DNA of 64,000 nt from Paragordius varius (taxonomy: Eukaryota; Nematomorpha). The first letter of the stretch is position 1. Each line of letters opens with the position of its first letter. The notes under the pieces were generated by a model. The model saw only the letters and a program-made list of their open reading frames with translations, searched no databases and was not told where the DNA came from. A program made the position numbers and the translations under genes. Positions 34,855-46,481 of this stretch are shown here, piece by piece. Location: the NCBI GenBank assembly GCA_964247055.1, contig OZ176058.1, positions 2,170,001 through 2,234,000 of the forward strand, read 5' to 3'.

Positions 34855-36330
34855 GTGCACGATTTTAAACTTATAGTTTTGCTAATTCCAATTTTTGGAG
34901 ACTACTCACCAGTTGTCTAAACATGAAAGAAATTGGTGGTGACGTTTAAGGAAAAAAAACTAAAAACTGATTGTGAGCATAGCGCTACTTTTCAAAATTT
35001 TTATAAATTTTGGTTATCTGTGAATCAAAATGGCAAAAACTTTGCAAATCAATTAAAAACTACATATAGCTGCTTGTGTTTTAGTTAAACGCAAAAATCC
35101 GATGTTAAATAGCTACAACAAAACATAAAAATATAAATTAAGCATCAGTTCTTTTTGAAATAGATTTGAACATTAGTGTCTTTTTATATCGACAAAGTGT
35201 GCTCGGTTTTTGAGGCGGACAAATAAAATCCAAGCATTTTAATTAAATTTTTTAGCAAAATACCATAGTATCTACGCTTTTTTTAAATCTGTAAAAACTA
35301 AAATCATGGTGTTATTTAAATGAGAAGCATTTATTTTTTGCTTTTTATCTCAATCCCTAAAATTCCCATATTAAACGCCCCAAATATAACATTCTACGGA
35401 ATTTTATTAAATACTTTTAATTATATTTCCAAATTTAAAATTTTTACAATTTTGACGCTTTACTTAATAAATTTGGAAAGAAGCATATAAGAGATGTAAT
35501 TTACCATAATCTTTTGATTGTAAGTTTGGTAATTAAATTATAAATAAAAATTTCGAAACTTAAACACCAAGGCTGACTCTTAAAAATCAAATATATTATT
35601 TCCATTTTATGTGTAATCTTTTAAAATATGTCTTCTTTTACAATTTGCCTATACAATTTCTTAAATTTTATTAATTGGTTTATCGCACTATTTAAAATGA
35701 TTTTAAGAATAGTTTCGATTTAAGGATGCCACCTCATATCCCTATATCCAATTTTATTCACGTATAAAATTTAAACTATAAATAACTAATAAAGTGGGGT
35801 TTTTATGGTATAAACAAACATATCATATTCTTAACTAATTAAACGGAAGCCAAAAAATTTTAACTATAAATATTTCCGTATTTATATTACCTTAAAAATA
35901 TAATTCTAAATATTTTATATGAAAAATGAAATTAGGTAAATAATAGTTAAAAAATAATATATGTTCCACTAATCATATTATTTTTTCTTATACCAATAGC
36001 ATACCCTTTACAACCAATATTATTGATAGTAAAATTACAGGTAATAAAAAAGGTATGATTGGAATGTTAAAAATTTTACTGTATTTATTAAAATTTGCAC
36101 CTGCGAACTCTCTAAAACAAGCTTCAATAAAAATATTTATTTATTACTAATAAAATAAAACGTTACCTCTTAAAAAATCAATAAAAAAATCTTTTAGAAA
36201 ATATAAATAGTAAAATATTTATTGGGTAAAGGATATAATAAGACTAGATACCTTTAATTTATTTTCACATTTTTTCACATGTTGTTTCATTGTAATATAA
36301 ATATATATTAAAATTATATATTATGAAAAA
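34852..36330. other. Intergenic, nothing recognised
   Basis: A/T-rich sequence with no MITE ends, no spliceable coding blocks and no tandem structure that I could identify. Confidence 0.5.
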
Positions 36331-36568
36331 TGTAAAAATTGAAATTATACAGACAAAATGTAAAAATTAACAGAAAAATATTTTTTAAATGCTTTCAACA
36401 TGTACAATTTTAAATTATATATTTGGTGTAATACCAAATTATACATATCTATTTTTTGACCAAACGATATTTTCATAAAAATCACAATTTAAAACATATG
36501 GTTGCGTTTAGGAAAAAATATTTTTCTTTGATTATTACGTTTTGTCCGTATAATTTAAATTATAACTG
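36331..36568. mobile_element. MITE family A, shortened
   Basis: TGTAAAAATTGAAATTATAC at the left, GTTTTGTCCGTATAATTTAA then TAACTG at the right. About 240 bp long. Confidence 0.7.
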
Positions 36569-36712
36569 TAAAAATGAAAAATCACATAGTGTGTGAGAAA
36601 TAGGTGTAAAATAATTAAATCAGATAAAATTATGTTGATTAGATCAATTCGAATATAAATATTTCCCTTATATAATTATATAAATATATTTTTGTAATAA
36701 TTTTTAAAATGC

Positions 36713-37177
36713 CTAAAATTTGGTTAATTCTTGAATTTCCCGTACCACCCTTTTCCATTCGCTATCAATGTCTTCTTTTTTATCGAATATATCATTATTT
36801 AAAGTAAAAGTTTGACTTGTCGTATACGTTGTTTTTTGAGGTGAATTCATATTTTTTGTAAACTTTTCTGGTTGTGTTACAAAAGTTGATGATATTGAAT
36901 CTATACGAGACGCTACGGAAAAAGGTGAAGTGTTTTTGGCGCTGTGCACGTGATCGCACGTCACGAGGTCTGAATCGAAATCATTTGTGGTTTGATTTGT
37001 TAGATTATGGTTTAAAGGTGTAGAAGTTTTTATTGGTTGTGAAGGAGTATTATCTTGTACGAAATATTTGCTTTTGTTTTTACTTGAACGCAATAAATGT
37101 GGTGATATCATAGGGAGAGGAGATTTAACCATAATATTTTGGGGTGTGTGGTTGTTTTGTTCATGGACTTTCAGTAT
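36713..37177 (-). CDS. Membrane-protein exon 4 (terminal)
   Basis: Acceptor TTTCATAAAG, phase 0 in, matching exon 3. Reads ILKVHEQNNHTPQNIMVKSP, SKYFVQDNTPSQPIKTSTP, then EKFTKNMNSPQKTTYTTSQ and ends EWKRVVREIQELTKF with TAG. A second AG 10 bp inside would break phase. Flanked on its upstream side by a decayed family A MITE. Confidence 0.6.
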   Translation of the reverse strand: MLKVHEQNNHTPQNIMVKSPLPMISPHLLRSSKNKSKYFVQDNTPSQPIKTSTPLNHNLTNQTTNDFDSDLVTCDHVHSAKNTSPFSVASRIDSISSTFVTQPEKFTKNMNSPQKTTYTTSQTFTLNNDIFDKKEDIDSEWKRVVREIQELTKF

Positions 37178-37683
37178 CTTTATGAAAATAAAATGTAATT
37201 TAAATCAAATCATACAGACAAATTGTTTAAACCAAAAGACAATATTTTTTGAAAAAGCAACCATATTTTTTAAATCAAACTTATCGTTTTGGGTTGAGAA
37301 ACCAAACATATAGATACAAAAGTAAGTATCGCTATTTTTTTTAAAAAAAATTGTCTTCTTTTGATTTTATGTTCTGTATAAATAAAGCCTACCGTTTTTT
37401 GCAAACTTTAAATATATTTTAAAAATAAAAATTAATAATAATTTATATAAAACTTTAATATTTTGCAATAGAGAGGAAAATATATTTATTTATTTTATAG
37501 CCAGGGTTGAGTTTTATCCACTTAAAAATTTTAACCGTCTGCTCATATAAAATGAGATTAAAAAGAGAAGCATAAACAAAACAATAAATTGTTGAAAAGA
37601 GAGATTTACTTTTGTTAAATTTAGAATAAATTTATCATTTGGGTTTTGAAAATTGGAATGAGTTGTAAATTGGCAATGCTCAG

Positions 37684-37736
<53 letters not shown>

Positions 37737-40700
37737 TGAAATTGCCTTATGGAAAAATAAGGTTTAAAAAGTAGGGTTGTCTTTTCAAAATAAAATAGCT
37801 TTTAGTTTTAACGTTTTGCCTATATTTCAATTTTTACTGTATAAGCACACCACAGTCTCAATCATGATGTCTTTATAACTAGTCAGACTCTAATTTTACA
37901 CACTTAAATATTCGAAAATGTTTTTAACCAATTTAAAAAAAACCATAATGAAATTAATCTGTTCTCAAAAAATAAATCCGGATAAACTTTTTCTATTATA
38001 AACCCAGTCGAATAAAAATTCAAAAAAACTAACAAATTCTTATTCTAGAATCAAAAAATATAAAATTAAAAAATTTAACAATTAGATTAAACCCAAAAGA
38101 AATAAAAAAATTTCTTATAAAGTCAAACCAAATTAGGCCCTCCTTGACCGCCACCATTATGAGAGAAGGGTGATCGATATTTTGATGCCGAAAGATTGAT
38201 ATCATAACTCCTTCGACTGGCTCGCCAAATTTCAGGTTCTTGGAAAAAATTATTAGTAATAGTTATCGGAGGAAGTTTATTTTTATGAATCCTGGCTGAA
38301 ATTGAATAAAAATCATTTTTATAGTTATTAAAATTGGGGTGTTGGTATTGTTGTTGATTAAATTGTTGAGATTGCCTCATCAAACAATCAAAACTTCCTC
38401 GTCGCGGGTAATTAACGTATCGTAAGCTATTGACTTCATTTTTTATAATAAGGTTGTTGTTATTTGGATTGCCATACAATCGACTAAAAAAGATATAAAA
38501 ATAATATTGATAATCAGAGAGAAGTATACAGTAGACCCCCTCAAAATGGATTTATTTTCAAATTTAAATTATTCCATGCTAATATAAGTGACTAATTTTC
38601 ATGTCAAATTTCTTTAAAGTTAACCGCAAAGCTACTAAAATGTTTAATCAAAAAGTATTTACAAACTTTTTATTAACTATAAAAGTGATTACAGCAATGT
38701 GGGCTATTATTAAACATTTCGGAATCTTAATTGGCTAAAAAATTGAAAAATAGCAAATACATATCAAGACATATTTTAATTAACACTTGGATACAACACA
38801 TTAATTTTTGTTCTTCGATTCAAATTGGGGTAATTAGATACCCCAGGCTTGTTATAAAAATACTTCAAAAAAAGTGGAAGGAATTGAAACCTTGGCAAAA
38901 CTTTACGCTTATACATTAATGAACCGAAATATAATAAATTCATTCAAAAATACTCTTATTCAGAAGTAAAACTCAAAGGTAAAAAACAATCAACATGGCA
39001 TGTGTGCGTAAGCTAAATGCAAAAATTATGCAAAATATACATACCTATTTATCTGCTTTTATCAATGTTAAATGTGATTTAAATAAACTGTTGTTAAATA
39101 AAAATGGCGTTTAAGTAGTTTGGTACGGAACGTTTATTTTTTCCAAAACATTTATTTAGATATTTTGGCCTATTTATACAATTTTAATTAGGGTAGAAAA
39201 CATAAATTTTTAAAAAAAACGTTTCTTTCAGTATAGGTTGAAAATATCACTTTGAATATTGTCTGGGGTATTTAGATAACCCAATATAATCGAAGTTTTT
39301 AATATCAAACGGCCACTAATAGCTCTCCTTATTGTGTATTTCTATATTTCCCGAAATTATATAAAATTTAGTTTATGAACAAATATATTGATGGAAAATT
39401 AAAATTTTAAAAATTTTTGTTAGTTTAATAATTAAATTGTTAAATTTCCAGTATATTAAAATTTCAGAACATGCGCTCTGAATTAGTATTTAAATATTAA
39501 AACTTTTTGTTTATAAAACAAATCAAAATTCTTAAAACTTAATTTTTTTAATAAAATAATCGATGGTTTTGGGTTGCGAAACAATGAAAAGAGATATTAA
39601 TTGGTACACTCAATTTAGACAATTTCATAACTGTAATCTTTTAGCATTTATAGATAGTTTAGAAAGGTATGATTGTCTTTTGAAAAAATTGTAAATTTCA
39701 TGTTATGTCCCAAATTTTAATATTTATTTAATATACAAGATTGAGATTAATAAAGAATTAATATTAAAAAAGTTTGTTATTATAATAATAAATTTAAAAA
39801 ATGTGCAAAACAAGATAAATACTGAAAAATGTGCAAAACATGATAAAAAATTAAAATGATTGACATTGAATAATTCGTTTCATAGAAAGCTTGAGAAATT
39901 AATTAAGCAAAATCATTGGTTTTAAATAAATTTTTAGTTATTAAATAATATATAAAAAAAATATTAAATGCGAAAAATTTTGCCTAGAACTTAAAAACGC
40001 TTTAAAATAGCACAAATTACGTCGAAACTATTATAAAGAGAAAGTGTAGAAACACAAACTAAATCATCTGGGAAATGAAGGTTTGAAAAAGCATGATTGT
40101 TTCTTTTTTAGATTTTGTCTGTATATTATCAAGTTTTACTGTATTTATTAAAAATACCTTAGTCTTTGCAAAAAAATATAAGATTTTAAAGTTATAAGCT
40201 AACTTCATTTGTTGCCCTTTTTCATGTAATAATCTGAATCTAGCCAAATTCCAAATTTTTAAGTTTTGTTTTGCAAGTACAAAAAACGATTTTTACCAAA
40301 ACCAAAAGTTAAAAACTCTTTTCTAAATTAATAGTTAAATTCAAACTTTCAGGGCTAACCTTATTTGTTGCTTATTCTATGTATAATCATCCGAATCGAA
40401 CCAAAAATATTTTTAAATATCTTATCTGTTATACAGAGAGTGCAAAAATTGAAATCTACAAAAAGTTTTTTTCAATTTAAAATTTTTAATATCCAAGTTA
40501 AGTTTGTGCCATTTTCAAGTTAAATGTAAAATAACCAGACATCTTTGCAACAACTAACCAAAATTCAAATTTAATAAATAGTTTTATTTCAAAGGCTTTT
40601 CAATTTTTAACAACAATAAAGCTTTAAATGTTAATCTTTTTGCTATTTTTTGCAAAATTATGTTTTTAGCTTCAAGATTAAAAGTTTAACATTAAAAATC

Positions 40701-43219
40701 TAACCTCATTTGTTGCGTTAACTCTTGTGCCATGGTTATTTCTCGGTCTTCAGGCGTCGTGGGCGGTTGTTTTAACAGCTGATCTGGTAGGGCCCAACCG
40801 CCCGTTTTCCAAGCAACGGGGTCTCCTTTAGCTAAATCCTCTAAGGCTTCTAACAGAGATTTTCGAACTTTTGTTTTAGCTCCTTTTTTATTCCTGCGTT
40901 TTCGGTTACTGTGACTTTTGGAATATGAGCTAGATATCAATAGTACACAGTAAAATATGTAAAATTATACGCAGACGAATTAAAAATATAAAAACATTTA
41001 TTTTTTTCAAAAGATAACTAGCCATATACTTTTTCGAACGCAAAATTCTTAATTTTCGCTGTATAACACATTGTAATTCATTTAATAACTATTGTTAAAT
41101 ATACAATTTACAATTAGAATTTACCCTCAAACAATTGCAATTTACCCTCGAACAATTCAAATTCACCCCCGAACAATTCAAATTCACCTACGAACAATTT
41201 AAATTCACCCTAAAAATAAATTATGTGTTTTCGCGCTAATATAACTGATTATTAATATGTATTACATCTGTATATTTTAGTTTTTTATTTTGTCCGTATT
41301 ATTTTAATTTTGAACAAATTATTTCATTTGTTAAAATGGGAAAATATAGGTAATTGTTAATTTTAAAACACAAAATTTATTTTTATGGTGGACTCGAATT
41401 GTTCGAGGGTCTGAATTCGAGTTGTTCAAGGGTGGATTTAAATGGTAAATCGTGGTAATTAATAACAAGACATTAATATATACTACATTAATAATTAAAT
41501 TGTTAAATAAAATTAATATATTATTGATTGTGTGTTAACCAATTTACATAACTATATCATACACCTCCATTATATAATAATGAGAGTTGTTCATAAAAAT
41601 CAAAAACCATTTACGATTCGAAATCACCCTCAAATAAATTAAATGTTTATTAAGATTAAAAATTACCTATATTTAAAAAAAAATTTTGTTTTAAATTAAA
41701 ATAATACTGGAAAATAATTAACATGCCATAAAGATATATTTTATATTATTATTATGTTATATTAGTAAAACACATAATTTATTTTTAGGGTAAATTTAAA
41801 CTGTAAATGGTATATATAAACGAGTCATTTGTAAAAAACATCTGTCTTTATGTTTTTACGTATTTTTTGTGCATATAATTTTAATTTTTACTGTATGTTA
41901 TTTGCATCATTTGTTGTACTATTATAATCGTCAATCAAAATTTCCGAATTTAAACTTTGATGTCCTCTGTTTTTTAGCTTAGTAGCGCAATTCGAATTTC
42001 TAGAATTTTCTGTTAAGCCACCCCCAAGAGTAGTGGAGGATACAGTTCCTTGGGCTGAGGTAATACTTTCTTCGCACATGGAAAAAGTGGAATTTATGGT
42101 ATCGCCTTTATTTGAATTGTCGCAATTATTATTAGTAATTGAATTGGAATATGAACAATAGTAAGTGCTATCATTACCATTGCAATTGGAATTCGTATTG
42201 GAATCATTTTTGATTAAAGAGGTTATATTTAAGTTTTTGGATAAATTAGATGTATGTACAGCCGTGTTTTGTGGTGGTGAATATAAATATTCTTTAGGGG
42301 TGGTTTTAGTAGATCGGCTCTGCCCAAAAGGCAAAGAAGGCGTTAAAGTTCCCGTCAATTTCGGCGAACTAATAAGATATGTTGAGTTTGCTTGGTTATT
42401 TTCAAGCGAATGTTTAGCTGAATTCTGGCTAATGAGCTGACTAGGTTTCAACAAAATCTCTTGTTGATTATTTTCAGTTGTAACTGTCCTATTAGTTTTT
42501 GAATGTGGCCTTAAACTATTTCTACTATTTCGACTATTTCGATCTCTACTGTTACGCTTCAAGTTAACAGCTGATGAAGGGAGTGGAGATGGCGCATATT
42601 TCTCCACCATATCTTGATCGGGCGATGAAAGTTCACCCAAATAACCCTGATTGCAGGCACCCTGGGTACAATTGTTAAATTTTGTGGTTTGGGTTATTTT
42701 TTGCCCTCTTTTTGACTGGTGATGATTTTGAACAAAATTCTTAGAATCCTGAGAACTCTGAGAATTGATTTCAAAATTTGGTCGCCTAAAACTATTATTT
42801 CTAGCAGAAGATGGTAACCTTGGTATAATGGAAACAGTTAAGGGTACACCATTATTATTGTTGCTTTTTGCATCATGATGAGAATATTCTAAATGTTTAT
42901 TTTTATAACAACGAGCTCGACATCGATAAATAACCCAAAATATAAGGGCACCTAAAACAAAAAGTATAATGAAACATGTCCCAACTACCGTAATCCAAAA
43001 TAGTGTTAATACATATCTTTCCCTTTCATCTATCGATTGATTATTACCCAAAATAAAATTTTCTTTCAACATGAAATTTCCTTGAGTAGTATTATTAGTA
43101 GTTGAAATTTTAACTGTAGAATTTAACGGAGCAGCAGGGTTGGTTTTTTTATTGAGTTTGGTAGAAATTATACGTAAGACAAGATCTTGGAATGATAATC
43201 GGTTTTTTTGTTGAGTCAT
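36713..43219 (-). CDS. Unrecognised single-pass membrane protein, four coding exons
   Basis: Exons in transcript order are 43219-41892, 40929-40705, 38483-38129 and 37177-36713; all joins agree in phase. The start codon has an in-frame TAA five codons upstream. Residues 1-68 are polar with two N-glycosylation sequons (NST, NTT) and no signal peptide. Residues 69-98 are a hydrophobic helix (YVLTLFWITVVGTCFIILFV, then LGALIFWVIY), followed by the basic stop-transfer RCRARCYKNK, predicting an outside N-terminus and a long cytoplasmic tail. The tail is low-complexity (S/N/Q-rich), then a basic patch SNRKRRNKKGAK, an ordered-looking segment SLLEALEDLAKGDPVAWKTG and GWALPDQLLKQPPTT, Q/N-rich stretches, and a C-terminus DSEWKRVVREIQELTKF. 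No family recognised. It could be an adhesion- or signalling-receptor-like tail (inference). Confidence 0.6.
37188..37382. repeat. MITE family A, decayed, in membrane-gene intron 3
   Basis: AATCATACAGACAAATTGTT, AAAGCAACCATATTTTTTAA and TATGTTCTGTATAAA; the ends are blurred. Confidence 0.55.
37630..37839. repeat. MITE family A, right half, with (TA)n
   Basis: GAGTTGTAAATTGGCAATG, a long TA run at 37,686-37,732, then AAAAAGTAGGGTTGTCTTTT and TTTCAATTTTTACTG. Confidence 0.7.
38129..38483 (-). CDS. Membrane-protein exon 3 (Q/N-rich tail)
   Basis: Acceptor CTTTTTTAG, phase 2 in (codon AG+T). Reads RLYGNPNNNNLIIKNEVNSL, FNQQQYQHPNFNNYKND, ISARIHKNKLPPITITNNFF and FSHNGGGQGGPNL. Donor TTG|GTTTGA in phase 0 is weak; without splicing the frame ends one codon later at TGA, so this may be an alternative terminal exon. 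Confidence 0.65.
38780..39302. mobile_element. MITE family E, second copy
   Basis: TTAACACTTGGATACAACAC and TTCGATTCAAATTGGGGTAA at the left, TATAATCGAAGTTTTTAA at the right. Interior AAAATGGCGTTTAAGTAGTT is shared with the 30.7-kb copy. It lies in the intron between membrane-gene exons 2 and 3. Confidence 0.8.
39565..39730. repeat. MITE family A, right half, decayed
   Basis: GGTTTTGGGTTGCGAAACAA, then GGTATGATTGTCTTTTGAAA and CATGTTATGTCCCAAATTTT. Confidence 0.55.
40070..40142. repeat. MITE family A right end
   Basis: AAAAAGCATGATTGTTTCTT, TTTTGTCTGTATATTATCAA, GTTTTACTGTA; about 70 bp only. Confidence 0.6.
40190..40660 (-). repeat. Copies of the membrane-gene exon 2 donor
   Basis: On the minus strand GCAACAAATGAAGTTAGCTT (about 40,195) and GCAACAAATAAGGTTAGCCC (about 40,352) echo the true GCAACAAATGAG|GTTAGA at 40,705. 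A weaker echo lies near 40,500. Spacing is about 150-190 bp, as in the HMGXB4 introns. Confidence 0.75.
40705..40929 (-). CDS. Membrane-protein exon 2 (basic patch and KTGGWALPDQL segment)
   Basis: Acceptor GATATCTAG (minus strand), phase 2 in. Reads SYSKSHSNRKRRNKKGAKTK through EDREITMAQELTQQM and leaves at ATGAG|GTTAGA in phase 2. The densest G/C coding block of the gene. Donor copies trail into the next intron. Confidence 0.75.
40948..41061. mobile_element. MITE family A, 114-bp deletion derivative, next to an exon
   Basis: CAGTAAAATATGTAAAATTA at the left, CTTAATTTTCGCTG at the right. The core is gone. It ends 18 bp before membrane-gene exon 2, so it forms most of the acceptor-side pyrimidine tract. 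Confidence 0.7.
41101..41457. mobile_element. MITE family B, long arms
   Basis: TACAATTTACAATTAGAATT plus five 21-bp units (CCCTCGAACAATTCAAATTC type) at the left; the right arm has two to three units and ends AATGGTAAATCGTGGTA. Confidence 0.8.
41605..41812. mobile_element. MITE family B, short
   Basis: AACCATTTACGATTCGAAAT at the left, AAACTGTAAATGGTA at the right, one unit per arm; TA-rich flanks. Confidence 0.8.
41822..41893. mobile_element. MITE family A end overlapping a coding exon and donating its splice site
   Basis: ATCTGTCTTTATGTTTTTAC, GTGCATATAATTTTAATTTT then TACTG|TA. Read on the minus strand the element starts CAGTAAAAATT, and CA|GTAAAA acts as the exon 1 donor. The other half of the element is lost. 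Confidence 0.7.
41892..43219 (-). CDS. Membrane-protein exon 1 (transmembrane segment)
   Basis: 442 codons plus 2 nt, open throughout. Donor ATACA|GTAAAAATT lies inside a family A MITE terminus: CA of the last codon and the GT come from the element. The joined codon is CA+C. If unspliced, the frame stops at TAA two bases later, still inside the MITE. Confidence 0.7.
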
Positions 43220-43570
43220 GCGGGGGTTATTAAAAATTTACATTTTCTGATCATACATTATTTGACTATCTTTTTGATGCTGAAAATTTTGTTGAGTATA
43301 CATCTTTCTTGAATAATTTTATAAAGAATATTCATATTTCTTCTGCATTTACGAATTTTTGAACATTTTGAATTCATTTCTATGTATTAACAAGAAAAAT
43401 TTATAATTAAATATTATAGGTGCAAAAAAAGGTGCAAAAAGATTTACAAATACGTGATATAAAATATATAAACTTTATTTTAATATTTTAGAAAATACTA
43501 TAACCTGATAAAATTTATTTCAAAAAGTAATAGGCAAAAAAATGACCTAAAGCCATTTTACTTTATATTT

Positions 43571-44020
43571 TTTAATGCTTTTTTGAGAGACGACACAACA
43601 AATGATAATAAGAGTAAAAATGTTTATGGGACATATTTAAAATTAAATATAAAATCAAAAAATATTTTTATATTAAATTTAAAAATATAATTCAAATTAA
43701 ATATAATTTTATTGTAAAAATTGATATATTACAGATAAAGGGTAAAAATTAAGCGTAAAATATTATTATAAATAAAGGACATACATAATTTAAATCAACT
43801 TTTTGAAAGACGACACAACAAATGAAAATAATAAAAAAATGTTTATGGGACATATTTAAAATTAAAGATAAAATCAAAAAAGTCGAAAAAATTGAAATAA
43901 AATAATTTTAATTAATTTATAAATTTATGGTAAAAATTGTTATTATACAGATAAGTGGTAAAAATTAAGCGAAAAATAATATTATAAATAAAGGACAAAC
44001 ATAATTTAAATCAAGATTTT
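43571..44020. repeat. Two-copy tandem repeat (~227 bp)
   Basis: GACGACACAACAAATGATAA, TGTTTATGGGACATATTTAA and TTAAGCG...AAATAAAGGACA recur in the same order in 43,571-43,797 and 43,798-44,020. It lies upstream of the membrane gene. Confidence 0.8.
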
Positions 44021-44034
44021 TCAAATATCACTCT

Positions 44035-44165
44035 TTGCTTTGGGTTGCAGAACAAGGAATTTATATATATTTCAAACTTGTAATAAATAGAGTTTATTTA
44101 AATAAATCATAGTTTAAAATAGTATGATTGCCTTTAAACTTACATTTTGTCTGTATAATTAAATT
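44035..44165. repeat. MITE family A right half, decayed
   Basis: CTTTGGGTTGCAGAACAAGG, TAGTATGATTGCCTTTAAAC, TTTTGTCTGTATAATTAAAT. Confidence 0.55.
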
Positions 44166-44629
44166 TAGAAAAATTTTTTATAAAAAAATCTGTTAATTAA
44201 AATATTTTTGAACCTGTTAATACCTGTATGTAAGGATATCATTGAGCGAATTTCGAATTTTGTGATAGAAGTTATATTCGGATATTTGAGATTTCAAATA
44301 TTAAAAATTTTAAATTTAGAATGAATATAAAGGCATATTAAAAATACATTTTCGCCGCGCGGATTAAATATAGAGTAAAATAAATTTATATCAGATCATC
44401 ATTGTAAAAATTTTAATTAAACCTTAAAAAATTTGTATTACGTTTTTAAATCAAACATATTATAATATAAAATGATAAATAAATGTTAGTTTTGGCTATA
44501 AAGGTAAAAAAAAATTTTTTGCGTCTTAAAGTAAATAAATAAACACAATATAATGAAATAAAATGAAAAGGTTACTTGCTTAGCCTTTTTGCTTTGCTAT
44601 TAGCTAAATTTGTATAGATATAAAAAATT

Positions 44630-44690
44630 TAGCTTACTCCCCCCTTGTATTTTTGCCTCCCCCCTCCCCTTATATGTATGTAGCTCTTGT
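44630..44690. other. Polypyrimidine tract upstream of the membrane gene
   Basis: CTCCCCCCTTGTATTTTTGC then CTCCCCCCTCCCCTTATATG on the plus strand (purine-rich on the gene's strand), about 1.4 kb upstream of its start. Possible promoter or 5'UTR element; no function shown. Confidence 0.3.
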
Positions 44691-44984
44691 GTTACACCTG
44701 TATTTGTTGTATTTTTTATTTCATTCAGTTCGTTTATTTGCTTTTTGTTTTATTACGCGAATAGATACCTAATTTTTTTGCATACATTTTTAGTTAAACC
44801 TTTTGTATTTTTTATATTTGAACAAAAAAATAAAATTTGAACATTGTTTATTATATGATGTAATTTAAAATAATCATTTATCTTACCTGAATATTATTTT
44901 TTAAAATTATATTTAAAGGGCCAATAATATAAAGAATTTCACAAAATCCATTTGATTTTAATTTAATTTTTCCAAATTTTTGGG

Positions 44985-45205
44985 TAGTTATACAAACTTT
45001 AAAGACAAATATTTTTTTCAAAAGACAACCAACCATACTTTTGATTTTTTCAAACATAACTTAATGTTTTAAACTGCAATGTATGAAATAGAGATATAAA
45101 TCATTTATATATTTAAATATAGAATTTTAGGTAAAAAAAGTATGGTATGTCTTTTAATATAGTTGTATTTTCGTTTTTGAATTTGGTCTATAATTTTGCT
45201 TTAAA
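44985..45205. repeat. MITE family A, decayed
   Basis: AAGACAAATATTTTTTTCAA, AACCATACTTTTGATTTTTT, AAAGTATGGTATGTCTTTTA; termini eroded. Confidence 0.6.
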
Positions 45206-45228
45206 CAATGTATTAACTGCCTAAAATA

Positions 45229-45488
45229 CAGTAATAACTGGAATTAATCAATTTTTTTAAAACCATACCTTAAACCTTAAATTTTCCTGTACAAAATTAT
45301 TTAAATACGATTTTATGATACATAATTGATTGTGTTACCAATTTACATCCCTATATTATAGTTTGCAGTTTAAAGCTACGCGTTATATTTCAAAAAAATA
45401 AGTTTTCAAAAGTGCAGCGGTCTATTTAAAAAAACTATTTGCCTTTATATTTTTACGTGTTCTGTCTATATATTTTCAATTTCTACTC
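45229..45488. mobile_element. MITE family A
   Basis: CAGTAATAACTGGAATTAAT at the left, TATTTTCAATTTCTACTCG at the right; the core keeps TGATTGTGTTACCAATTTAC. Confidence 0.7.
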
Positions 45489-45563
45489 GATAAATTAACC
45501 AACAATAGCGGTTATTTAATTGAAAAAATATATGACTAATACCCAAGTATATATTTACCATTA

Positions 45564-45843
45564 TACCATTACAATTAAATCACCCTTGAACAATTCAAAT
45601 TCTAATTATGTGTTTTCGGGATAATATAACTCATCGATAGGAAATATATTTTTACGACATAGTTTATTATTCTTTGAGCATTTTATTAATCCTGAATTTC
45701 ATATTTTAAAATATTATAAAATAAAAGTAATTTTTAATCTAAAAACACACTTTTAGGGTGAATTTGAATGGTTCAATGGATAATTTGAATTGTTCAAGGG
45801 TAAATTTTAAGTTTTCAAGGGTCAATTTAAATTCTAAATGGAA
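45564..45843. mobile_element. MITE family B
   Basis: ATACCATTACAATTAAATCA at the left. The right arm has three to four units ending AAATTCTAAATGGAATATA, followed by a TA run. Confidence 0.75.
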
Positions 45844-45871
45844 TATATATATATATATATATTATGCATTT

Positions 45872-46024
45872 GCTTATTTGACACTATAGTAGGGCAATTT
45901 GCAATCGTCACAGTAGTGTATGGAAAAAACTACAAAATGTTGAATAAAGAATTTATTCCTTTCTTTTTTCCATACACTCCTGTCCAGGGTGTTGCGAATT
46001 GTCATACTATAGTGTGAAATAAGC
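45872..46024. mobile_element. MITE family G (153 bp palindrome)
   Basis: Left GCTTATTTGACACTATAGTA, AGTGTATGGAAAAAA; right TTTTTTCCATACACTCCTGT and ACTATAGTGTGAAATAAGC. Inverted arms of about 55 bp around a ~40-bp loop. No second copy in the window. Confidence 0.75.
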
Positions 46025-46481
46025 GACTATTAAAATGCATACTGATTAAACACAATCTAACCATAAAAACGCTACTATACAATAGTGTATGATATAATAT
46101 ATTATTAGTCCATAACTAAATTAAGTAAAAGTATGGATAAAACATTGGGAAAAAGTCTTTTATTACAACCAATTGTTGGTTGTAACCGTTCGTCACTGTA
46201 AAGTGAACCAACATTTTTGCATTAATTTTTAAGGGCCCCATATATTATTTATTGAAAAATATTCTTTATAAAAGATAAGCTTTAATACTTACAGTTAGGA
46301 AAATATTAAATTAAAAATGTTTTTAGTTTTTTTTCTTCAAACATTGTTAGATTTATAAAAGAAAAAATAATGAAATGCAAATTTTAAAATCTCACATACA
46401 AATTATAAATAAAAGTTAAATGGTTTTTAAAAATACAGCCATATACATTTTTAGACCATCTTTCTTCTACATAATTTAAAT

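Noticed and set aside
42165-42440. 91-residue plus-strand frame
   Set aside because: Antisense shadow of the membrane-protein exon, which has the stronger composition and splice logic.
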